Origin: Miltoncostaea sp050250915
GTDB taxonomy: Bacteria; Actinomycetota; Thermoleophilia; Miltoncostaeales; Miltoncostaeaceae
Length of the DNA: 64,000 nt
Assembly: GCA_050250915.1 (NCBI GenBank)
Contig: JBFWNT010000011.1
Span: 1 to 64,000, forward strand
Direction of reading: 5' to 3'
Shown piece by piece: positions 15,598-24,146 of this stretch (positions are counted from its first letter, which is position 1; every line of letters begins with the position of its first letter). Both the position numbers and the translations under genes were made by a program. A model generated the notes under the pieces. It did no database searches, was not told the DNA's origin, and saw only the letters and a list, made by a program, of their open reading frames with translations.

Positions 15598-16307
15598 CGG
15601 AACGTGGCGGCGTCGACCGTCGCGCGGAAGAACTCGCGCACGGTGCCGTCCGGGTCCCTCCACCCGGCGCGGACGACGCCGGGGATGGTCACCCCGCCCT
15701 GGGCGAGGCCGCCCTCGCACGCGACGTGGAAGGGGTGGAGCCCGTAGCCGTCCCCATGGGGGTCGCCCCACCGGGCCGTGTCGACCGAGGTCAGGCCGCC
15801 CCCCTCGTCGACGGCGACCGCCACCTCGTGCTCCCACGCGCCCACGGTGACGCGGAACGTCGCGTGGGCGTCGTCGGCTCCCGGCGACCAGCGGACCCGC
15901 GGGTCGAGGGCGGCGGGCGGGCACAGGACCGTCTCGGCCGCGAGCCGGCCGGCGGCGCTCCGCGACACGTCGGCGCCGCGGGCCCGCATGACCGGGATGC
16001 CGAGCACCCGCCAGTCCATCGCCCCCTCGTCCCCGTCGAAGCGGTCGGCGCCGCGGATCGCGAGGGGGCCGCGACCCGCGGTCGCCGACCACCTGAACGC
16101 CGTCCCCGCGTCGATGGTCTGGTACGCCCGGAACGGCCGCCACCGGCCGACCAGGATCTCGCCGTGCATGTGCAGCTCGGCGTGGCGGAGGCCCTCGGAG
16201 CCCGGGCGGACGGCGTGGTCCAGCCACCGCCGGGCGGCGGCGGGCAGTTCGCTGCGCGGCCGGACGTCGGCGGAGGCCACGGTGACGTCGGGTGTGGCGG
16301 GCGGCAC
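15594..16307 (-). CDS. DUF6544/DUF6920-like conserved protein
   Basis: About 237 residues, first gene of the operon leading to the ABC exporter and dehydrogenase. The fold pattern (LPAAARRWLDHAVRPG, HMHGEILVGRW, FRAYQTIDAGTAFRWSA, then a long beta-rich half) matches what I know as the DUF6544 family of actinobacteria and cyanobacteria, whose function is unknown. No signal peptide or membrane segment is visible. The start is uncertain: GTG at 16307 is given; GTG at 16280 is the alternative, and neither has a good ribosome-binding site. Confidence 0.65.
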   Translation of the reverse strand: MPPATPDVTVASADVRPRSELPAAARRWLDHAVRPGSEGLRHAELHMHGEILVGRWRPFRAYQTIDAGTAFRWSATAGRGPLAIRGADRFDGDEGAMDWRVLGIPVMRARGADVSRSAAGRLAAETVLCPPAALDPRVRWSPGADDAHATFRVTVGAWEHEVAVAVDEGGGLTSVDTARWGDPHGDGYGLHPFHVACEGGLAQGGVTIPGVVRAGWRDPDGTVREFFRATVDAATFR

Positions 16308-16360
16308 CGCTCCAGGATCGCCGTCGCCCGGCGGTCCGGGCCACCGGGGGCGCCCGGACC

Positions 16361-16385
16361 CGGATTGCGGGTTCCCCCGGACGGC
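16361..16385. promoter_or_regulatory. Recurrent motif in divergent promoter (site b)
   Basis: Contains TGCGGGT-TC-CCCCGGAC (core at 16366-16382), nearly the same as TGCGGGT-CG-CCCCGGAT at 52091-52107 and, in its GGGTTCCCC part, as 28400-28408. It lies between the DUF6544-led minus operon and the plus-strand stress-protein operon. Confidence 0.5.
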
Positions 16386-16473
16386 GGCTCGCCGTCGCCC
16401 CCCATGTGGCGCGCGCCCCGCGCGGGCAGCCTGGATGGCGATCGCCCGGCCGGGGCGCGACACGGGGGGACCG

Positions 16474-17421
16474 ATGGGCACGGGGACGACGACGCAGGTG
16501 ACGGACGCGGGGGCCGGGCTGCGGAGCGACGGGTTCGCCCGGGTCGTATGCGGCGTCGACGGGCGCCGCCTCGGCTTCGAGGCCGCCCGCCAGGCCGCGC
16601 GGCTCACCTCCGCGGAGGGCCGCCTGACGCTGGTGGGTGTCATCGAGCCGTTCGCGGCGCTCGCCGGCCGGTGGGGCGACGAGCCGTCGCGCCGGCGCCC
16701 CACGATGGCACCGCTCGACCCGGCCGGGCGGGGCGCGGCCGAGCTGACCGACCGGGCGCGCGCATCGCTCGCCTGGGCCGAGTCGCAGGCGGCCGGGCCC
16801 GCGGAGCTCGGCAGCCGGGTCGTGGAGGGCGAGGTGCACCGGGGGCTGCTCGCGGTGGTGGGGGACGAGGAGGCCGGCCTGGTGGTCGTGGGCGCCCACG
16901 GCGGCCACCGGCTCGTGGCGGCGGCGCTGGCCGACGGGGCTGCGCTGGTCCTGCACGAGGCGCCCTGCTCGGTGCTGGTGGCGCGTCACGGCTACGACCC
17001 GGACCGGTTCCCGGCGCGGATCGTGGTGGGCGTGGACGGGTCGCCGGAGTCCCAGGCGGCGCTGGCGGCGGCCGCGGCGCTGCGGCGCCGGTCCGGCGGC
17101 GCGCTGACCGTCGTGACCGCGGGGCACCACCAGGCCGAGGCCGTCGCGGCCCTCGACGGCTTCGACGCGCCGCACGTGCACGTCGCGACGCCGGACCGGC
17201 CCGTGGACGCGCTCGTCACCGCCGCCCGCTCCGCCGACCTGGCGATCGTGGGGTCGCGGGGCCTCAGCCGCGCCGCCGCCCTGGGCAGCGTGAGCGAGCG
17301 GGTGGCGTTCCGGGCCGAGTCGTCCGTGCTGGTCGTGCGGCCCGGCCCGGGCTTCGGCAAGTCCGCAGGCGACGTGGCCGCCGCCCCGGATGCCGGCGCG
17401 GAGCCCGCCGCGGGACGCTGA
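16474..17421 (+). CDS. Tandem universal stress protein (two USP domains)
   Basis: 315 residues made of two UspA domains (about 25-160 and 175-295). The first has the glycine signature VVVGAHGGHRLVAAALADG and the second IVGSRGLSRAAALGSVSERV, which with the VVGVDGSPES start are ATP-binding marks of the family. Tandem USPs are typical of actinobacteria, where several belong to the hypoxia/dormancy regulon. First gene of a plus-strand operon with a second USP and trehalose synthase. ATG at 16474 after GGGGGGA. The last 20 residues are low-complexity Ala/Gly. Confidence 0.92.
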   Translation: MGTGTTTQVTDAGAGLRSDGFARVVCGVDGRRLGFEAARQAARLTSAEGRLTLVGVIEPFAALAGRWGDEPSRRRPTMAPLDPAGRGAAELTDRARASLAWAESQAAGPAELGSRVVEGEVHRGLLAVVGDEEAGLVVVGAHGGHRLVAAALADGAALVLHEAPCSVLVARHGYDPDRFPARIVVGVDGSPESQAALAAAAALRRRSGGALTVVTAGHHQAEAVAALDGFDAPHVHVATPDRPVDALVTAARSADLAIVGSRGLSRAAALGSVSERVAFRAESSVLVVRPGPGFGKSAGDVAAAPDAGAEPAAGR

Positions 17422-17462
17422 CGGCACCGGGCGATCCCGTCGCCCCGAGACGGAGGTGGGTC

Positions 17463-17978
17463 ATGAGGAAGCCGTACCGCGTGATCGCGTGCTGCATCGA
17501 CCGCGACGCGATGACGGACGCCGTCCTGGAGGAGGGCATCCGCCTCGCGAACGGCGATCTCTCCACGCTGCGGATCGTGCACGTCGTGGCGCCGCCGCGG
17601 GCCGTGGTGTCCGGGGCCTTCGCCTACGTCATGCCCCTCTGGGAGGCCGTCGACGACGCCCGGGAGTGGGTCACGGGCATCGCGGCGAAGTACCCGGGGG
17701 CCGAGGCCGTGCTGTTGGAGGGGCCGCCGGTGCGCGCCGTCTCCGAGTGGGTGGAGCGCGAGGGCGTCGAAGTGATCGTCGCCGCCGCCAGCCGCAGCCA
17801 GATGGAGCGCGCGCTGCTGGGCGGCTTCGCCTCGCACCTGGCCTACCACGCGCCCTGCTCGGTGATGTTCGTCCACCCCGAGCGCGCCGCGGAGGGCTCC
17901 GGATCGGCCGGCGGATCGGCCGCCGGATCGGCCGCCGGATCGGCCGCCGGATCCGGCGCCGCGTCCGCCACGTCCTGA
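17463..17978 (+). CDS. Universal stress protein with repetitive tail
   Basis: 171 residues: a single UspA-like domain (residues 1-141; CIDRDAMTDAVLEEGIRLA at the start, VIVAAASRSQMERALLGGFASHLAYHAPCSVMFVHP at the end) and a tail of Gly-Ser-Ala-Ala repeats encoded by a 12-base tandem repeat. The usual GxxG nucleotide loop is altered to AAASRSQM, so ATP binding is doubtful. ATG at 17463 follows GGAGG. Second gene of the stress operon, 41 bases after the first. Confidence 0.85.
   Translation: MRKPYRVIACCIDRDAMTDAVLEEGIRLANGDLSTLRIVHVVAPPRAVVSGAFAYVMPLWEAVDDAREWVTGIAAKYPGAEAVLLEGPPVRAVSEWVEREGVEVIVAAASRSQMERALLGGFASHLAYHAPCSVMFVHPERAAEGSGSAGGSAAGSAAGSAAGSGAASATS
17901..17960. repeat. 12-bp in-frame tandem repeat, five units
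   Basis: Units begin at 17901, 17913, 17925, 17937 and 17949; the consensus is GGATCGGCCGCC and the middle three are identical. It encodes Gly-Ser-Ala-Ala/Gly at the C-terminus of a stress protein. Being a multiple of three, copy-number changes keep the frame. Confidence 0.85.
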
Positions 17979-18001
17979 CCCGCGACCCCGGGAGGCACGT
18001 C

Positions 18002-18289
18002 ATGTCCGCAGTGCTGCTCGCCCGCTACACGGTCGACGACCGCGAGCGGTTCATGGAGGTCTTCGACGCGTTCGAGGACGGGCGCGCCCGTGCCGGCGCC
18101 GTCGCCCGCTCCCTGTTGGCGGGCGACGACGGCGGCCTGGTCGCGCTGATCGAGTTCCCCACGGCCGAGGCCGCCCGGGCGTTCGCCGCCGGCCCCGAGC
18201 GGGCCGACGCCCTGGCCCGGGCGACGGTGACCGCCCGGACCGACGAGATCCTGGAGATCGCGCGGCCGCGGGCCGCCGACGCGCCGTAA
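18002..18289 (+). CDS. Small ABM/dimeric alpha-beta barrel-like protein
   Basis: 95 residues with the pattern of a ferredoxin-like dimeric alpha-beta barrel: LLARYTVDDRERFMEVFDAF, a central LVALIEFPTAEAARAFAAGP and a last helix. Such proteins are monooxygenases or ligand-binding proteins with few conserved residues, so the activity is not known. ATG at 18002 follows GGGAGG. Lies between the stress protein and trehalose synthase in the same operon, five bases before the latter. Confidence 0.65.
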   Translation: MSAVLLARYTVDDRERFMEVFDAFEDGRARAGAVARSLLAGDDGGLVALIEFPTAEAARAFAAGPERADALARATVTARTDEILEIARPRAADAP

Positions 18290-18293
18290 CGGC

Positions 18294-19742
18294 GTGGCGG
18301 CCGCGTCCCGCCCGCGCCCGGCGGAGGTCCGCGTGCCGGTCCAGCCGCTCGAGCGCTTCCGGGAGGCCGTGGACGAGGAGGCCTTCGGCGGCTGGCGGGC
18401 GGGCATCGCCGCCGCCGCCGCGGCCCTGTCCGGCCGGGTGGTCTGGAACGTCAACTCCACCGCGCGCGGCGGCGGCGTCGCCGAGATGCTCGCCACCCAG
18501 GTGGGCCTGGCGCGCGACGCCGGGATCGACGCACGGTGGATGGTGATCGGCGGCACGCCCGCCTTCTTCGCCGTCACCAAGCGCGTCCACAACCACCTCC
18601 ACGGCGACGAGGGCGACGGCGGGCCGCTCGGCGCCCGCGAGCGCGACGTGCTGGAGGGGGTGTTGCGCGACAACGCCGACGAGCTCGCCGCGGTGGTGCG
18701 GCGCGGCGACGTGGTGGTGCTCCACGACCCCCAGACCGCCGGGCTCGCCCCCGGCCTGCGCCGGCGCGGCGCCCACGTGGTGTGGCGGTGCCACATCGGG
18801 CACGAGGACCTGCGCGACCCCCTCGTCGCGCGCGCCTGGGACCTGCTGCTGCCCTGGATCCGCCAGGCGCACGCCACGGTCTTCTCCCGCGCCCCCTACG
18901 TGCCCACGGCGCTCCGGAGCGGCCGCGTCGCGATCATCCGGCCGGCGATCGACCCCTTCTCCCCGAAGAACCAGGACCTCTCCGACGAGATCGTGGATGC
19001 GATCCTGGTGCGCGCCGGGATCCTCGAGGGCCGCCCCGACGGCACGGTCTGTGCCTTCCGGCGCGCCGACGGATCGCCCGCCCGCGTGGACCGGGGCGCC
19101 GACATCCTGCGGGTGGGCCGGGCGCCCGGCCCCGGCGTGCCGCTCGTGGTGCAGGTGTCGCGCTGGGACCGGCTGAAGGACCACGCCGGCGTGATGCGGG
19201 CCTTCGCCGCGATGGAGGCGGCCGAGACCGCGGGCGCCCACCTGGTGCTGGCCGGCCCGTCGGTGACCGGGGTCGCCGACGACCCGGACGGGCCCGCGGT
19301 GCTCGCCGAGCTCACCGCCGCGTGGCGGGCGCTGCCGCACGACGCGCGGCGCCGGGTGCAGATCGCGAGCCTGCCCATGGTGGACCCCACGGAGAACGCG
19401 GCGATGGTCAACGCGCTCCAGCGCCGCGCGACGGTGGTGGTGCAGAAGAGCCTGCGCGAGGGCTTCGGCCTGACGGTGGGCGAGGCGATGTGGAAGGGCC
19501 GCGCCGTCGTCGCCAGCGCGGTGGGCGGGCTTGCCGACCAGATCGACGACGGCGTCGACGGCCTGCTGATCGGCGACCCGCGCGACCCCGCCGCGCTCGG
19601 CCGGGCCCTGGTGCGGCTGCTGCGCGACGACGGCGGGCGCGCCCGCATGGGGGCGGCGGCACGCGCGCGGGTGCGCGACGACGGGCTGGGGATGCGCCTG
19701 CTGGCCGAGGACGCCGGGTTGCAGCGCGAGCTCGCCGCCTGA
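18294..19742 (+). CDS. treT: Trehalose synthase (TreT-type glycosyltransferase)
   Basis: 482 residues of glycosyltransferase family 4. NSTARGGGVAEML near the N-terminus binds the nucleotide sugar, HDPQTAGLAPGL and WRCHIGHED are typical of TreT, PKNQDLSDEIVDAIL follows, and KSLREGFGLTVGEAMWKGRAVVAS holds the conserved EX7E region. TreT joins NDP-glucose and glucose to give trehalose, a protectant against drying, heat and osmotic stress, which fits its place behind two universal stress proteins. GTG at 18294; starts slightly downstream are possible. Confidence 0.85.
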   Translation: MAAASRPRPAEVRVPVQPLERFREAVDEEAFGGWRAGIAAAAAALSGRVVWNVNSTARGGGVAEMLATQVGLARDAGIDARWMVIGGTPAFFAVTKRVHNHLHGDEGDGGPLGARERDVLEGVLRDNADELAAVVRRGDVVVLHDPQTAGLAPGLRRRGAHVVWRCHIGHEDLRDPLVARAWDLLLPWIRQAHATVFSRAPYVPTALRSGRVAIIRPAIDPFSPKNQDLSDEIVDAILVRAGILEGRPDGTVCAFRRADGSPARVDRGADILRVGRAPGPGVPLVVQVSRWDRLKDHAGVMRAFAAMEAAETAGAHLVLAGPSVTGVADDPDGPAVLAELTAAWRALPHDARRRVQIASLPMVDPTENAAMVNALQRRATVVVQKSLREGFGLTVGEAMWKGRAVVASAVGGLADQIDDGVDGLLIGDPRDPAALGRALVRLLRDDGGRARMGAAARARVRDDGLGMRLLAEDAGLQRELAA

Positions 19743-19746
19743 CGGG

Positions 19747-21732
19747 TCAGCGGCCGAGCGCGCCGACCCGTTCCAGCCTCACCAAGGCCGCGACGACCTC
19801 GGGGCAGAAGCGCGTGCCGGCCCCGGCCTCGAGCTCGGCCAGGGCCTCCCCCCGCGAATGCGCGGGGCCGCCGTCCGGGCGGTCGTGGAGCAGGCGGTCC
19901 CAGGCGTCGGCCACGGCCAGGATGCGCGCCTCGAGCGGCAGCCGCGGCCCGTCGCGGCCGTCGGGATAGCCGGCGCCGTCCATCCGCTCGTGGTGCGCCC
20001 GGATCCAGTCCGCCTGGTCCGGAGCCAGGATGCCGTGGACCATCTGCGCGCCCAGCCCGGGGTGGTCCCGGGGGTCGCCGCCTGCCACCTCGCCCACGTC
20101 GTGCACCAGCGCCGCGTCGCGCAGCCTCACCGCGCCCTCGATCGGGCGACCCAGGGCGGTGCTGAGCGCCACGGCGACGTCGCCGACGCGCTCCGAGTGC
20201 CCGCGGGTGCCGTGATGGCGGGCATCGACCGCGCGGGCCAGCGCCCGCAGGGCCACCAGCGCCTGGATGCGCTCCGTCTCGGCCGGCTGCGCCGCCCGCC
20301 GGTCGACGCCGATGCCCGGCGCGAAGCGCATGCACACGTTGCGGCCCTCGGCCTTCGCCGCGTAGAGGGCCTGGTCGGCCGCGGAGTAGAGGCCGGCGGC
20401 GTCGGCGGCGTCGGAGGTGTCCGCCACGCCCGCCGACACCGTGAGCCGCCCCACGCCGGGGAACGGCGTGCGGGCGAGCGTGTCGCGCGCACGCTCGGCG
20501 GCGGCCCATGCGTCGGCGGCGTCCGCCTCGGGCAGGATCCACGCGAACTCCTCGCCGCCCACGCGCGCGAGCAGGTCGCCGGGGCGCGCCTCGCGGACCA
20601 GGCGGCGCGCGACCTCGCGCAGCACCCCGTCGCCGGCGTCGTGGCCGTGCCGGTCGTTCACGGTCTTGAAGTGGTCGAGATCCAGCATCGCCAGCGCGAC
20701 GTTGCGCCCATGGCGGCGGGCCCGCTCGAACTCGCTCCGGAGGCGCTCGTCGAACGCCCGCTTGTTCCCAAGGCCCGTCAGCGGGTCGCTGGCGGCCCGG
20801 CTCTCCAGTTCGGCGAGGTGCGACGCGTTGCGCACCGCCAGGTCCACGAGCTCCGCGAACCGGACGAGGCGCTCCTCGGCGTCGCCCGGGATCGCGCGCG
20901 GGCGCGAGCTGAGGGCCACCACGGCGCCCCACACCGCGCCGTCGAGGTGCACGGGCGCGCCGACGGAGCTCCTGATGGCGAAGGGCCGAACGATCTGCGA
21001 GACCTCGCCGCCCAGGCCGGCGTAGTCGTCGACGCGCGCCGGTCCGCCGGTGCGCCGGATCGCGCCCAGCACGCCGTCCATCCCGAGGGGGACGCTGCCG
21101 ACCTCCGCGCCCGATCGCAGGCCGGAGCCGGGGCGCGTCCACCCCGCCATCAGCTGCACGCGGTCGCGGTCGAAGCGGGCCACGCAGCCCACCTCCAGGC
21201 CCAGCAGCGTCGCCACCTCCTCGGCCACCAGCGCCAGGACGTCGCCGGGGGGCGCCGAGGCCGCCACCCGGCGCGCGACCCGGGCGAACGCGGCGTGCTC
21301 GTCGACCCGGCTGCCCAGTCCGCGGATGGTCGCGTCGTCGGCCACGAGGCGGCTCGCGATGCGGGCCGCCTCCGCGGCCCTCCGCTCGCCCCGCGCCGCG
21401 TCGGCGGCCGGCACCCCCACCACCACCAGGACGCCCCACGGGCCGGTGTCGCCGTCGACCGGGGCGGCCACATCGACCACCGTGCCGCGCGCCGCGCGGA
21501 CCAGGGCCCGCTCGCGCCCGGCGCGCCCGGCGATCCCCGTCGCGGCCGTCAGCGCGCCGGCGGCCGTGTCGCCATCCGGCCCTCGCGCCGCCAGCAGCGC
21601 GGGCGGCCCGTCTCCGGCCAGGCGGAACAGCCCCGCGGCGCGCGCGCCGGCCGCCGCCGCCGCGAGCGCGGCGGTGACGGAGAGCATCGCGTCCGGAGCG
21701 CCGGTCGCGGACGGCCCCGAGGGCCCGGTCAC
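19747..21732 (-). CDS. GAF-GGDEF-HD-GYP cyclic-di-GMP protein
   Basis: 661 residues: N-terminal GAF-like regions (about 10-300), GGDEF domain (about 310-470) with intact RVGGEEF and an RPGD inhibition site five residues before it, and a C-terminal HD-GYP domain (about 495-650) with HHERMDGAGYPDG. It should make cyclic-di-GMP and possibly also break it down; the HD motif reads HDVGEV where HD-GYP enzymes have HDxGK, so hydrolysis is less certain. GTG start overlaps the stop of an upstream stress protein gene by four bases. Likely tunes lifestyle to the signal sensed by the GAF domains. Confidence 0.9.
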   Translation of the reverse strand: MTGPSGPSATGAPDAMLSVTAALAAAAAGARAAGLFRLAGDGPPALLAARGPDGDTAAGALTAATGIAGRAGRERALVRAARGTVVDVAAPVDGDTGPWGVLVVVGVPAADAARGERRAAEAARIASRLVADDATIRGLGSRVDEHAAFARVARRVAASAPPGDVLALVAEEVATLLGLEVGCVARFDRDRVQLMAGWTRPGSGLRSGAEVGSVPLGMDGVLGAIRRTGGPARVDDYAGLGGEVSQIVRPFAIRSSVGAPVHLDGAVWGAVVALSSRPRAIPGDAEERLVRFAELVDLAVRNASHLAELESRAASDPLTGLGNKRAFDERLRSEFERARRHGRNVALAMLDLDHFKTVNDRHGHDAGDGVLREVARRLVREARPGDLLARVGGEEFAWILPEADAADAWAAAERARDTLARTPFPGVGRLTVSAGVADTSDAADAAGLYSAADQALYAAKAEGRNVCMRFAPGIGVDRRAAQPAETERIQALVALRALARAVDARHHGTRGHSERVGDVAVALSTALGRPIEGAVRLRDAALVHDVGEVAGGDPRDHPGLGAQMVHGILAPDQADWIRAHHERMDGAGYPDGRDGPRLPLEARILAVADAWDRLLHDRPDGGPAHSRGEALAELEAGAGTRFCPEVVAALVRLERVGALGR

Positions 21733-22187
21733 GCCTCCCCGTGCCGAACGACCAGGACTGCGCACGGCGCGTGGTCGACCACGTGGCGCGTGACCGGTCC
21801 GAGCACGGACATCCCCCAGCGGCCGGGGTGCCGCGACGCCACCACCAGCACGTCGGCGCCGGCGACCTCCGCCCATCGGCAGATCGCCGGGCCGGGCGCC
21901 CCGTGCAGGATCAGGACCTCGGCGCCGGGCACGGCCTCCGCGGCGCGGGCCACCAGGCTCCGCGCCCGGTCGTCCCGGTCCGGCTCGACGCCGGGCTCGC
22001 CCTCCACCAGGCCGGACAGCGCCCGGCGGGCGACGTGCACGACGCTCACCCGGCCCTCCGGGCCGGCGAGCCCGCGCGCGGCCTCCACCGCGGCGTCGTC
22101 GCCGGGCGCGCCGTCGACGCAGCAGGCGACGTGCCGGGCGCGGACCGCGCCGCGGACCCCCTCCGTCCCCGATGCCGCCGCCGTCAT
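21729..22187 (-). CDS. Universal stress protein
   Basis: 152 residues, UspA fold. The C-terminal signature VLVVASRHPGRWGMSVLGPVTRHVVDHAPCAVLVVRHG holds a GxxG-like ATP loop in altered form. ATG at 22187 has GGAGG upstream. Co-transcribed with the cyclic-di-GMP gene, overlapping it. A perfect 19-bp palindromic site lies about 70 bases upstream, between this gene and the kinase gene that precedes it on the same strand. Confidence 0.85.
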   Translation of the reverse strand: MTAAASGTEGVRGAVRARHVACCVDGAPGDDAAVEAARGLAGPEGRVSVVHVARRALSGLVEGEPGVEPDRDDRARSLVARAAEAVPGAEVLILHGAPGPAICRWAEVAGADVLVVASRHPGRWGMSVLGPVTRHVVDHAPCAVLVVRHGEA

Positions 22188-22240
22188 CGCGCCCCCCTCC
22201 ATGACCGCAGGGTATGACGGCCCCGGGGTCGCGTCAGCGG

Positions 22241-22277
22241 GGTTCCCACGAGTGGGGCTGCGGATCATCCGCAGCCC
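22241..22277. promoter_or_regulatory. Palindromic operator candidate (site c)
   Basis: GGGCTGCGGAT-C-ATCCGCAGCCC at 22255-22277 is a perfect 23-base inverted repeat whose core GCTGCGG-N5-CCGCAGC (22257-22275) matches sites at 8116 and 35305. A second element, GGTTCCCACGAGTGGG (22241-22256), contains CCCAC-GA-GTGGG. The block lies in the 97 bases upstream of a stress protein gene and just past the stop of the kinase gene, so a terminator hairpin is the alternative reading. Confidence 0.55.
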
Positions 22278-22284
22278 TCCCGGA

Positions 22285-23754
22285 TCAGCCGGGCGGCGCC
22301 GCCCCCGGCACCAGCCCCAGGGCGGCGGCGAGCACCGCGTCGGGCGGGGGCAGGGTGGCGACCGCCTCGGCCTCGGGCCAGGGGTCGGCCAGCGCGCGCA
22401 TGGCGCGGGCGATGGCGGGCCCGGCGTCCGACGGGTCGCCGCCGGCGCGGCGGCGCTCCTCCATCCGGACGTCCGCCACCTCCGGCGGGAGCTCGCAGCG
22501 CAGCTCCACGAGGTCGGCGGCGCGCACCGCCGCCGTGTGGCGGGCCGCGCGGCGTGCGCTCGCCGAGGCCCAGGAGGCGTCGAGGACGACCGTCTCCCCG
22601 TGGGACAGGAGGGGGCCCGCCTCGGCCACGAGGTCGTCGTAGACGCGCGCGGTCGCGTCCGGGTGGTAGATGCCCTCCTGCCACGGCGCGGGCGCGCCCA
22701 CGCCGGCGGGGATCCGCGCCTGCCGCTTGCGGACGACGTCCGAGCGCAGCACGCGGGCGTCGAGCGCGCGCCCGAGCGCCTCGGCGAGCGTCGACTTGCC
22801 TGTTCCCGGCGCCCCGCCGACCAGGATCAGCCGCACCCGCGAACGCTCCAGCCGCGCGAGCGCCAGGCGCTGCAGGGCCCGCGCGCGTTCCGCGGCCCCG
22901 GCGTCGCCCTGCACCGCGCGGAGGGCGGCCACCTTCGCGCGGACGTGCGCGCGGTAGGCGATGTAGTGCCCGAGCAGCGACGCGGGGTGCGTCTCCCGGA
23001 GCGCCGCCGACCACTCACCGACCAGCGCGGCCGCCAGCGCGGGGTGGCCCCGCGCCTCCAGGTCCATCGCCAGGAACGCCACGTCCAGCAGCACGTCGCC
23101 GTGCCGCAGCCGCGGCGCGAACGCCAGGCAGTCGAGGATCCGGGGCCCGTCGTCGAGCATGTACACGTCGTCGGCCAGCAGGTCGCCGTGGCCGTCGCGC
23201 ACCCACCCGTCCGCGACGCGGCGCTCGAACAGCGGCCGGCGGCCCCGCACGTAGGCGTGCGCGAGCGCCCGCGTACGCGCCACCACGTCGCCGGGCACCA
23301 CGCCCGGGGCGTCGCGCTCCAGGGCGTCCAGGCCCTCGTCCCACAGCGCCGCCACGTACCGGGGGAGGCCCGCCCGCGACACGGCGTGGCCGGTCGGCGA
23401 CCGCTCGTGGATCGCCGCGACGGCCCGCGCGACCTCGCGGACCAGGGCCTCGGCGTCCGGCTCGTCCAGCAGGCGCCCGAGCGCCCGCCCGGCCGGCATC
23501 CGGCGCATCTCGACCAGGTGGTCGACCGGCTCCCCCTCCGCGTCGGTGACGTCCAGCACGCCGAGGTAGACGTCGGGGGCGAAGCGGCGGTTCACCTCCG
23601 TCTCCTGCACGCAGGCCGCCCGCCGCGCCTCGCGCCGGCGGTGGTCCAGGAAGCCGAGCTCCACCGGCTTCAGGAGCTTGTACGCACGGTCCCCCACCAT
23701 CGCGACGACGGAGATGTGCGTCTCCCGGATCTCCGCGGGGGCGGCGCTCCTCAC
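22285..23754 (-). CDS. Aminoglycoside-phosphotransferase-like/AAA kinase fusion
   Basis: 489 residues. The first 320 form an APH/maltokinase-like kinase (VRDGHGDLLADDVYMLDD holds the catalytic HGD, DCLAFAPRLRHGDVLLDVAFLAMDLEARG the metal site). The rest is a P-loop kinase domain with Walker A GGAPGTGKST. The same two-domain family includes Rv2004c of Mycobacterium tuberculosis, a DosR regulon member of unknown substrate. GTG at 23754 overlaps the preceding stress-protein gene by four bases. Confidence 0.85.
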   Translation of the reverse strand: MRSAAPAEIRETHISVVAMVGDRAYKLLKPVELGFLDHRRREARRAACVQETEVNRRFAPDVYLGVLDVTDAEGEPVDHLVEMRRMPAGRALGRLLDEPDAEALVREVARAVAAIHERSPTGHAVSRAGLPRYVAALWDEGLDALERDAPGVVPGDVVARTRALAHAYVRGRRPLFERRVADGWVRDGHGDLLADDVYMLDDGPRILDCLAFAPRLRHGDVLLDVAFLAMDLEARGHPALAAALVGEWSAALRETHPASLLGHYIAYRAHVRAKVAALRAVQGDAGAAERARALQRLALARLERSRVRLILVGGAPGTGKSTLAEALGRALDARVLRSDVVRKRQARIPAGVGAPAPWQEGIYHPDATARVYDDLVAEAGPLLSHGETVVLDASWASASARRAARHTAAVRAADLVELRCELPPEVADVRMEERRRAGGDPSDAGPAIARAMRALADPWPEAEAVATLPPPDAVLAAALGLVPGAAPPG

Positions 23755-24146
23755 GGCACGCGCGCGCCCTCGACCACCAGGACGGCGCACGGCGCGCGCT
23801 CCAGCAGCTCGTCCACCAGCCCGCCGGCCGTGAGCCCGGGCGGCCGCCCGGCGCCGGCGCCGACCACGATCACGTCCGGCTCCTCGCGGCGCGCCCAGTC
23901 GCACACCGCGTCGCCGGGGTCGTCGGCCAGGAACACCGGCTCGGCGCCGGGCAGGCGGTCGCCGCGGACGCGCATCCAGTCGTCGCGCAGGCGCGCCGCG
24001 TCACGCGTCTCGCCGGGACCCGTCGCGTGGAGCAGGCTCAGGCGCCCGTCCGCGTCGCGCCACAGGTCGATGGCCGTCGCGAGCGCGGCGGCGCCCGACG
24101 CGGTCCCGTCGACCCAGCAGGCGACGTGACCGAAGGGATGGGTCAC
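23751..24146 (-). CDS. Universal stress protein
   Basis: 131 residues with the UspA pattern: CWVDGTASGAAALATAIDLW at the start and VIVVGAGAGRPPGLTAGGLVDELLERAPCAVLVVEG at the end, the latter keeping the glycine-rich nucleotide loop. GTG at 24146 overlaps the stop of a 30-residue membrane peptide by four bases, and its own end overlaps the kinase gene, so the three are one translationally coupled set. Confidence 0.82.
   Translation of the reverse strand: MTHPFGHVACWVDGTASGAAALATAIDLWRDADGRLSLLHATGPGETRDAARLRDDWMRVRGDRLPGAEPVFLADDPGDAVCDWARREEPDVIVVGAGAGRPPGLTAGGLVDELLERAPCAVLVVEGARVP

Noticed and set aside
17901..17960. CRISPR-like tandem repeats here and at 33339-33386
   Set aside because: The units are 12 bases, without spacers, in frame inside genes; they are simple coding repeats.
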